Positions 42,104 to 48,037 of a stretch of DNA of 64,000 bases are shown here, one piece after another. The position numbers and the translations under genes were made by a program. Every line of letters starts with the position of its first letter. Within the stretch, counting starts at the first letter, position 1. The stretch comes from Planctomycetota bacterium (GTDB lineage Bacteria > Planctomycetota > UBA8742 > UBA2392), in the NCBI GenBank assembly GCA_022071975.1, contig JAJVIO010000010.1, positions 1 through 64,000 of the forward strand, in the 5' to 3' direction. A model generated the notes under the pieces. That model was not told the origin of the DNA. It did not search any database and saw only the letters and a program-made list of their open reading frames with translations.

Positions 42104-42133
42104 AAAGCCCCGGCACCCGCCGGGGCTTTTTTT
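42104..42133 (+). terminator. Rho-independent terminator after the tandem cyclophilin gene
   Basis: Arms AAAGCCCCGGC and GCCGGGGCTTT with loop ACCC, then four more T. The clearest intrinsic terminator in the window. Confidence 0.88.
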
Positions 42134-42210
42134 GCCCCGGTTTTGGCATCCTGCGCGCATTTTCCTGCGGGTAACCTTGCCCGCCGTGACGGCTAACAGC
42201 AGGACGGCAC

Positions 42211-44097
42211 ATGGGGCGTGAACGCCTGGAAAACTGCTTCAACACCTGCGCCGAGCGCGCCTGGCGCGTGGCCCTGCACTGGCTGGGCGACGCCCATGAG
42301 GCCTTTGACGTGGTGCAGCAGGCCTTCGTGGTGGCCGCGGCCAAGCCCGGCGCGATTCCCGCCGACGACCCCTGGCCCTGGTTCCGCCAGGTGGTGATCA
42401 ACGAGGCCCGCAACGCCCGGCGCAAGCACAAGCCCACGCCGTCCCAGCAGGAGAATGCCATGCCAGACCCCGGGCCCGACCCGGCCGCGCAGGCCACGCG
42501 CAAGGAAAACTTCGAGCAGCTGCGCGGGGTCCTGGACACCCTGCCCGAGGCCGAGCGCGAAGCGATCGTGCTGACGCAGCTCAACGGTTTGACGCACGCC
42601 GAGGCCGCTCAGGCGCTGGGCATGCCGGTCAAGACCCTCAGCAGCCACGTCTCGCGCGGGCTTGAGCGTTTGCGCGGGCGCCTGGGCAGCAAAGGCGAAA
42701 CCATGCTCGCGAGCCTGGCTGCCGCGCCACTGGCCATTCCGCCCGGAGGGTGGGAGGGGGCGCTGGCCGCATGGAAGGCGGCGGCTCTCGCGACAATCTC
42801 GGAAGGCGCGGCGGGCGGCGTCGCGACAGGAGCACTACTGATGAAGAAATCGCTGGCAATCGCGGGCATGGTCGTAGCGCTGGGCATCGGCCTCGGCGGC
42901 GGGGCACTCATCACGCAAAGCATCACGAGCCCGCCGCCGCGGCCGGAAGTTTCGCCCACGCCGGACATGGACGCCGGCGACGAAGACGCCGGTCCGTTGC
43001 GCATGCCCAATCGTGAACGGCCTGCGGCTGGAGAGGACAGCGCCGCCGAACTGGAGGCCGCCCGCGCCGCCGAGAAAAAAGCCCGCGACGAAGCGGCCGA
43101 CCTGCGCGCCAAGCTGAAGGCGCTTCAGACCGAACGCGACACGGCGGTGGCGGAAGTCGAGAAGCTCGAGGCTGAGCTGGCCCCCATCCGCATCGAGCAG
43201 GCCGAGCGCGGGCCGACGTTTACATTCGGCAAACACGGGCAGATCGAGGGCGTGACCGGCTCGAACTGGAAAGAGCTGGCGGCCGCGTCGCATGAGGTGA
43301 TCACCACCCTGCGGCAGATCCGCGAGAAGCAGGTGGCCGGCGAGCCGGTGCCCGACGAGCTGTACATCAGGCTGCAGCAGAACACCGAGATCATGCGGAA
43401 GTACGAGTACAAAACGCTCAAGGTGCTGCCGAGCTGGGCCAGGCACAACGGCGAGCTGACCCACCCGATCAGCCACAGCAACCTGGTGGCCAGCGAGCTG
43501 AAACTGGCGGGCCTGCCGCTGACCGAGCCGCAGCGCGCGCACATCGAGAAGCTGGGCCTGCAGTGGGAAAGCGACTACGAGGCCGCGCAGAAGAAGTACG
43601 ACGCCAACACACCGCGCTGCGAAAAGATGGCCGACGAGTACGCGCTGAAGGGCGTGTTCGTGGACGCCGTGTGGGACGTGCTGAGCCCCGAGCAACGCGA
43701 CTACCTGGTGGACCCGAAGTGGCTGCACGTCGCGTTCGTGGACCTGTATTGCCCGACGCTGATGCTGATTCACACCTCGCCGATCCTGTCGGGCGCGGAC
43801 ATCGGCGAAGTCCGCGCCAAGCTGCAGGACACGCTGGTGAAGCAGTACGGCATAGCGGAAGACCAGCTGCCGGCGCTGGGCCCGCTGCTGGACACCTGGC
43901 AGAGCGACGTGGCGGAAATCTGCGGCGCGGTGAAGAAGAGCGACGTCCGATTCTACACCTTCGCGCAGGGTCTAACAGCCGCTCGCGCCACAGCCCGCCT
44001 GGTGAAGTCGATCCGCGATTACGTAACCATCACCGAAGAAAACCGCGCCAAGATGCTCGACGCTTACGACATCTACATCCCGCGAATCACGCAGTAG
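42211..44097 (+). CDS. ECF sigma factor fused to a membrane-anchored C-terminal extension
   Basis: 628 residues. Residues 1-165 are an ECF sigma factor: region 2 with LGDAHEAFDVVQQAFVVAA, and region 4 with LDTLPEAEREAIVLTQLNGL and HAEAAQALGMPVKTLSSHV. A membrane span follows at about 213-233 (LAIAGMVVALGIGLGGGAL), then a Pro/Asp linker, a coiled coil at about 270-325, and a 300-residue helical domain with no known name. The fusion ties promoter recognition to the membrane, so the outer part may sense a signal, a design common in Planctomycetota ECF groups. Its TAG stop is part of a REP element. Confidence 0.85.
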   Translation: MGRERLENCFNTCAERAWRVALHWLGDAHEAFDVVQQAFVVAAAKPGAIPADDPWPWFRQVVINEARNARRKHKPTPSQQENAMPDPGPDPAAQATRKENFEQLRGVLDTLPEAEREAIVLTQLNGLTHAEAAQALGMPVKTLSSHVSRGLERLRGRLGSKGETMLASLAAAPLAIPPGGWEGALAAWKAAALATISEGAAGGVATGALLMKKSLAIAGMVVALGIGLGGGALITQSITSPPPRPEVSPTPDMDAGDEDAGPLRMPNRERPAAGEDSAAELEAARAAEKKARDEAADLRAKLKALQTERDTAVAEVEKLEAELAPIRIEQAERGPTFTFGKHGQIEGVTGSNWKELAAASHEVITTLRQIREKQVAGEPVPDELYIRLQQNTEIMRKYEYKTLKVLPSWARHNGELTHPISHSNLVASELKLAGLPLTEPQRAHIEKLGLQWESDYEAAQKKYDANTPRCEKMADEYALKGVFVDAVWDVLSPEQRDYLVDPKWLHVAFVDLYCPTLMLIHTSPILSGADIGEVRAKLQDTLVKQYGIAEDQLPALGPLLDTWQSDVAEICGAVKKSDVRFYTFAQGLTAARATARLVKSIRDYVTITEENRAKMLDAYDIYIPRITQ

Positions 44098-44216
44098 GGA
44101 CACGCCGCCGCGTGTCCCGGCGGTTGGCGCATTGCCGGGGACACGACGTAGGGACACGCTGCCGCGTGTCCCTACCCTTGGCGTCGAGTCGGGGACACGC
44201 ATCAGCGTGTCCCTAC
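44094..44216. repeat. REP cluster A: GTAG-headed GGGACACGC palindromes downstream of the sigma gene
   Basis: GTAG at 44094-44097 leads into arms GGGACACGC/GCGTGTCCC with loop CGCC. A second GTAG at 44148 leads into the same arms with loop TGCC (44151-44172). A third hairpin, loop ATCA, spans 44192-44213 and ends in CTAC (44213-44216). The order and spacers match cluster B on the other side of the transposase gene. Confidence 0.9.
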
Positions 44217-44803
44217 GTTGGATTTCCGGGATCGACGACATCATCCGGCGTCGGCGGCGGAAGGCTTTCGAGCCATGCATGGAACCCGTCATCCGACGTC
44301 GACTGCGGATTGTCACGATCACTCGCCCACGTGTGTGGGTTGTCCTGAATGTATTGCTCAATCCGCAAGTACCCATGCTCGTCGCGGATGACGTGGTCGT
44401 AGAACCGCGGTTGCCAGTCCCATTCCACACCCGGCAATTCCCGTTTCGCCCGCCGGGTCACGGCAGCTTTGAAGTTCCCGACGATTGACGCCACGCTCGC
44501 CGTGCGGCCTTCGCCAAACTTGCGAGGCCGCGGATTCGATCCCACCGGGAGCATGATCTTCAGGATCCCGTGGAAGTGATTCGGCATGATCACGAATTCG
44601 CCCAGCTGGACGTAACTCCGCAAGGACGCCGTCCTAAGCCACTCCTGCTCGATGATTTTGCCCAATGGCGTCAACTGCAGGCCTTCATCAATCGTGCTGA
44701 AGACTTGCCGACGCTTCGATTCGCAGATTGTGATGAAGTATGCCGCACGCGATGCGTAGTCGAAGTGCATCCGGCGTACCGATCGACGGTCGTGCAACGG
44801 CAT
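44213..44803 (-). CDS. REP-associated tyrosine transposase (RAYT, IS200/IS605-like Y1)
   Basis: 196 residues. The HUH motif HFH is at residues 76-78 within VIMPNHFHGIL, and the helix with the catalytic tyrosine is EHGYLRIEQYIQDNP (Y145 or Y151). RAYTs are single-domain transposases that bind GTAG-headed REP hairpins and are thought to have spread them. The start at 44803 is chosen because it begins the family-like region; the longer frame to 44956 reads through REP sequence. No strong Shine-Dalgarno. Its stop codon is inside cluster A. No second transposase gene or target duplication is evident. Confidence 0.9.
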   Translation of the reverse strand: MPLHDRRSVRRMHFDYASRAAYFITICESKRRQVFSTIDEGLQLTPLGKIIEQEWLRTASLRSYVQLGEFVIMPNHFHGILKIMLPVGSNPRPRKFGEGRTASVASIVGNFKAAVTRRAKRELPGVEWDWQPRFYDHVIRDEHGYLRIEQYIQDNPHTWASDRDNPQSTSDDGFHAWLESLPPPTPDDVVDPGNPT

Positions 44804-44848
44804 GGATGACAGTTTAGCAACCGATAAATGTGTCGCGGTGGGAATGAT

Positions 44849-45014
44849 GTAGGGACACGCAGCCGCGTGTCCCGGCGGTTGGCGCATTGCCGGGGACACG
44901 CCGTAGGGACACGCTGCCGCGTGTCCCTTCGAACCATCACAATGTGTCGGGGACACGCATCAGCGTGTCCCTACGTTTGTGGTAGGCCGGGGACACGCTG
45001 CCGCGTGTCCCTAC
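44849..45014. repeat. REP cluster B: GTAG-headed GGGACACGC palindromes upstream of the transposase gene
   Basis: Same module order as cluster A: a GTAG hairpin with loop AGCC, the shared spacer CCGGCGGTTGGCGCATTGCC, a GTAG hairpin with loop TGCC, and a hairpin with loop ATCA. An extra copy with loop TGCC then follows and ends CTAC at 45011-45014. Clusters A and B flank the transposase as direct repeats of about 125 bp. Confidence 0.9.
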
Positions 45015-46393
45015 ATGTGGATCGTACGGCCGGCGACGCCCAGGGCGGCTTCTTTCACGCACTCCGCCAGTGTCGGATGGGCGTGGCAACTTCTTGCGAT
45101 GTCCTCGGCGCTGGCGCCGAACTCGATGGCCACGGCCACCTCTGCGATCAGGTCGCCGGCGCGCGCGCCTATGATATGCGCGCCCAGCACGCGGTCCGTG
45201 CGCTTGTCTGCGAGAATCTTCACCCAGCCCGCAGTTTCACCCAGCGCCCGCGCGCGGCCGTTGGCGATGAAGTTGAAGCGCCCCACGTTGTACTCGATGC
45301 CCGCGGCCTTCAGCTCCTGCTCGGTCTTGCCGACGCCGGCGATCTCCGGGTGGGTGTACACGATGCCCGGGATGGCGTTGTAGTTGACGTGGCCGACGCC
45401 CGTCGCGATGCGCTCGACGCAGGCGATGCCCTCTTCCTCGGCCTTGTGGGCCAGCATCGGGCCGGGGATCACGTCGCCGATGGCGTACACGCCGGGCACG
45501 GCCGTCTGGTAGTGCTCGTCCACCTCGATCTGCCCGCGCTGGTTGGTTTTCAGGCCGATGTTCTCGAGGCCCAGGCCTTCGGTGTTGGCCCAGCGCCCGG
45601 TGGCTACCAGCACGCGGTCGCACTTGATGTCTTCGAGGCCCTCGGCGTGCACGGTAACTCCCCCGCCCTTCCGGGCGGGGCTGGCGCCGGTGACCTTGGC
45701 GCCGAGGTGAAAGGCAAAGCCCTGCTTCTTGAAGACCTTGAGGGCTTCCTTGCTGATCTCTTCGTCGAGGCCGGGCAGGATGTGGTCCATGTACTCCAGC
45801 ACCGTGACCTTCGCGCCCAAGCGCAGCCACACCGAGCCGAGCTCGAGGCCGATCACGCCGGCGCCGATCACCACCAGGTGGCCGGGCACTTCGCGGTAGC
45901 CCAGCGCCGTGGTGCTGTCGCCGATCAGCTCGCCGTCCATTTCGACGCCGCGCAGTTGCGCGGGCTTGCTGCCGGTGGCGATCAGGATGTGTTTGGCGCT
46001 CAGCTCGACGTTGTCCTTGCCCTGCACGCGGATAGCGCCGGGGCCCGTGAATGCGGCCGTGCCTTCGTAGCGCGTGACTTTGTTTTTCTTGAACAGGCCA
46101 TCGACGCCGCGGGTGCCGGCGTTGACACAGGTGTCTTTGTGCTTGTGCATGGCGGCCAGGTCCAGCTCGACGTTGCCGACCTTCACGCCGAAGCGATTCA
46201 GGTCGTGGGCCGTGGCATGGAAGCGCTCGCTGCTTTCCAGCATGGCCTTGCTGGGGATGCAGCCGACGCGCAGGCAGGTGCCGCCCAGGGCCGGCTCGCG
46301 CTCTATGCAGGCGACGCTCAAACCAAGCTGCGCCGCGCGGATGGCCGCCACATAGCCCCCGGGGCCGGCGCCGATAACAATCAGGTCAAGCAT
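45011..46393 (-). CDS. lpdA: Dihydrolipoyl dehydrogenase (E3)
   Basis: 460 residues. FAD enzyme that re-oxidises dihydrolipoamide and reduces NAD+. IVIGAGPGGYVAAI binds FAD, the redox disulfide is C40/C45 in GGTCLRVGCIPSK, VIGAGVIGLELGSV binds NAD, and SCHAHPTLAE near the end carries the catalytic His-Glu pair. It is the third gene of sucA-sucB-lpdA. A palindrome inside the gene (45661-45680) encodes SPARKGGG in a loop. The TAG stop is supplied by REP cluster B. No Shine-Dalgarno is visible; a 7-base-period inverted array abuts the start. Confidence 0.96.
   Translation of the reverse strand: MLDLIVIGAGPGGYVAAIRAAQLGLSVACIEREPALGGTCLRVGCIPSKAMLESSERFHATAHDLNRFGVKVGNVELDLAAMHKHKDTCVNAGTRGVDGLFKKNKVTRYEGTAAFTGPGAIRVQGKDNVELSAKHILIATGSKPAQLRGVEMDGELIGDSTTALGYREVPGHLVVIGAGVIGLELGSVWLRLGAKVTVLEYMDHILPGLDEEISKEALKVFKKQGFAFHLGAKVTGASPARKGGGVTVHAEGLEDIKCDRVLVATGRWANTEGLGLENIGLKTNQRGQIEVDEHYQTAVPGVYAIGDVIPGPMLAHKAEEEGIACVERIATGVGHVNYNAIPGIVYTHPEIAGVGKTEQELKAAGIEYNVGRFNFIANGRARALGETAGWVKILADKRTDRVLGAHIIGARAGDLIAEVAVAIEFGASAEDIARSCHAHPTLAECVKEAALGVAGRTIHM
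45661..45680. repeat. Palindrome inside the lpdA coding sequence
   Basis: Arms CCCCGCCC/GGGCGGGG with loop TTCC, the same arms as the hairpin at 5714-5733. It is in frame and encodes part of SPARKGGG in a region where E. coli Lpd has an unrelated loop of similar length. Confidence 0.6.
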
Positions 46394-46395
46394 CA

Positions 46396-46482
46396 GGTTG
46401 TAGGGAGTAGGTGGTAGGTTGTAGGGCAGTTCGAGCGTGCGGCTTCAGGCCCCTACAACCTACAACCTGAAACCTACAACCT
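46396..46482. repeat. Inverted 7-base-period arrays between sucB and lpdA
   Basis: Left: GGTTGTA, GGGAGTA, GGTGGTA, GGTTGTA (46396-46423). Right: CCTACAA, CCTACAA, CCTGAAA, CCTACAA (46452-46479). The arms pair and enclose 28 bases. The left arm ends two bases before the lpdA start on the minus strand, so in the mRNA the stem covers the lpdA initiation region. Confidence 0.85.
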
Positions 46483-46486
46483 GTTT

Positions 46487-47692
46487 TCATATCTCCATCA
46501 GCATGCGGGTCGGGTCTTCCACGCATTCCTTGATGCGCTTCAGGAACGTGACCGCTTCGCGGCCGTCGATGATGCGGTGGTCGTAGCTCAGCGCCACGTA
46601 CATCATGGGGCGGATCACCACCTGGCCGTTCACGGCCATGGGCCGGTCCTGGATCGCGTGCATGCCCAGGATGCCGCTCTGGGGCGGGTTCAGGATCGGC
46701 GTGCTGAGCAGGCTGCCGTACACGCCTCCGTTGCTGATGGTGAAGGTGCCACCCTGCATTTCGTCGGGCGTGATCTCGTTGCTCTGGGCGCGACGGCCGA
46801 AATCGGCGATCGCCAGCTCGACCTCCGCGAAGCTCATGCGCTCGGCGTTGCGCAGCACCGGCACCACCAGGCCGCGCCCGCCGCCCACGGCGACGCCGAT
46901 GTCCTGGTAGTTGTGGTAGACGATGTTGTCGCCCTCGATGCGCCCGTTCACCTGCGGGACAAGCCGTAATGCATCCACGGCCGCCTTCACGAAGAACGAC
47001 ATGAAGCCGAGCTTGACGCCGTGCTTCTGCTGGAAGGCGTCCTTGTGCTGGGCGCGCAGCTGCATCACCGCGCCCATGTCGATTTCGTTGAAGGTGGTCA
47101 GGATCGCGGCCGTCTGCTGGGCCTCCACCAGGCGCTGGGCGAGGCGCTTGCGCAGGGTGGACATGCGCACGGTTTCGGTTTCGCGCAGGCCCTGTGGCGC
47201 GGGCAGCTTGCCCGCGCTGGGTGGCGGGGGCGCTTTGCGCTCCAGCACCTGCTGCACGTCTTCCTTTAACACGCGGCCGCCGGGGCCGGTGGGTGTGACG
47301 TCGGCCGGGCTGAGCTTGTTTTCGTCCAGCATGCGTTTGGCGGCGGGCATCACGCGGGGCTCGGCGGGTTTGGGTTCGCTGGCGGGTGCCGCCTGCGTTG
47401 ACGCGGGCTTGGGGCCCGCGTCTCCCCGGGCTTTCGCCCGGGGCTTCTGCTTGCCGTTTTCTTCAATCAGGGCTATGACCTCGCCAACCTGGGCGGTGTC
47501 GCCTTCCTTTTTAAGCAGCCGTTTGATGACGCCGCCGGCCGGCGCGCCGAGTTCCTGGCTGGCCTTGTCGGAGTCGATCTCGACGATGGGCTCGTCGGTT
47601 TCGACGGCGTCGCCTTCGTGCTTGATCCAGGTGCCGATGATGACCTCGGTGATGCTTTCACCGACGCTGGGGATTTTGAGTTCGATTGCCAT
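46487..47692 (-). CDS. sucB: 2-oxoglutarate dehydrogenase E2 (dihydrolipoyl succinyltransferase)
   Basis: 401 residues. The lipoyl domain (1-80) has the lipoylated lysine K43 in [10 protein letters not shown] Pro/Ala linker follows, then the E1/E3-binding domain ([18 protein letters not shown]). The catalytic domain ends with [10 protein letters not shown], giving H372 and D376. It transfers succinyl groups from lipoamide to CoA in the TCA cycle. The start at 47692 begins the lipoyl domain; the extension to 47767 is rejected. Two palindromes lie in the linker coding region. It is downstream of sucA and upstream of lpdA. Confidence 0.95.
   Translation of the reverse strand: MAIELKIPSVGESITEVIIGTWIKHEGDAVETDEPIVEIDSDKASQELGAPAGGVIKRLLKKEGDTAQVGEVIALIEENGKQKPRAKARGDAGPKPASTQAAPASEPKPAEPRVMPAAKRMLDENKLSPADVTPTGPGGRVLKEDVQQVLERKAPPPPSAGKLPAPQGLRETETVRMSTLRKRLAQRLVEAQQTAAILTTFNEIDMGAVMQLRAQHKDAFQQKHGVKLGFMSFFVKAAVDALRLVPQVNGRIEGDNIVYHNYQDIGVAVGGGRGLVVPVLRNAERMSFAEVELAIADFGRRAQSNEITPDEMQGGTFTISNGGVYGSLLSTPILNPPQSGILGMHAIQDRPMAVNGQVVIRPMMYVALSYDHRIIDGREAVTFLKRIKECVEDPTRMLMEI
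47402..47443. repeat. Two palindromes inside the sucB linker
   Basis: CGCGGGC/GCCCGCG (47402-47420) and CCCCGGGC/GCCCGGGG with loop TTTC (47424-47443). They encode part of the flexible linker between the lipoyl and binding domains, where insertions are tolerated. Confidence 0.6.
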
Positions 47693-48037
47693 GGCGTTGT
47701 CCGCTTGTCTCTCGTTGCCCGGTTTGTGTCGCCCCTTACGGGGCTCGGTGTCTCTGGTTCGCTGCACCCCGGGGCTTACGCCCCGGGCTAAGCTCTGGCG
47801 CCCCTGCGGGGCTCAACTGCCTCCCACCATTTGCCGCCAGCTTCCTGCCGCCTGTGGCCCCTGGGCGACGCAGCCTCGGCGAAGTCGGCCGCCTGCCGCC
47901 TGCCGCCGCCTGCTTCCTGCCTACTGCCGCGCGCTTGCGCTTGCGGCTCTTGTTCCTGCCTCCTTCTTCCTGCCTCCTGCCTCCTGCCTCCTGCCTCCTG
48001 CCTCCTGCCTCCTGCCTCCTGCCTCCTGCCTCCTGAC
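47693..48037. other. sucA-sucB spacer with hairpins and a 7-bp tandem repeat
   Basis: 345 bases without a gene. Near sucB lie hairpins with loops TTAC (arms CCCGGGGC/GCCCCGGG near 47772-47791, followed by CTAA). From 47832 there are degenerate heptamers TGCCGCC, AGCTTCC, TGCCGCC, and near sucA an exact tandem repeat described next. The spacing is long for an operon. Confidence 0.75.
47958..48034. repeat. Tandem heptamer repeat GCCTCCT after sucA
   Basis: Nine uninterrupted perfect copies of GCCTCCT from 47972 to 48034, preceded by one perfect and one altered copy. On the coding strand it reads AGGAGGC, which contains AGGAGG, a perfect Shine-Dalgarno. The array ends four bases from the sucA stop and is likely length-variable. 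Confidence 0.9.

Noticed and set aside
40148-42160. 670-residue open frame antisense to the tandem cyclophilin
   Set aside because: Shadow frame; the cyclophilin motifs fix the coding strand and an intrinsic terminator follows on that strand.
44094-45014. CRISPR array
   Set aside because: The repeats are palindromic REPs with short variable-length spacers that are themselves repeated, and no cas gene is present.
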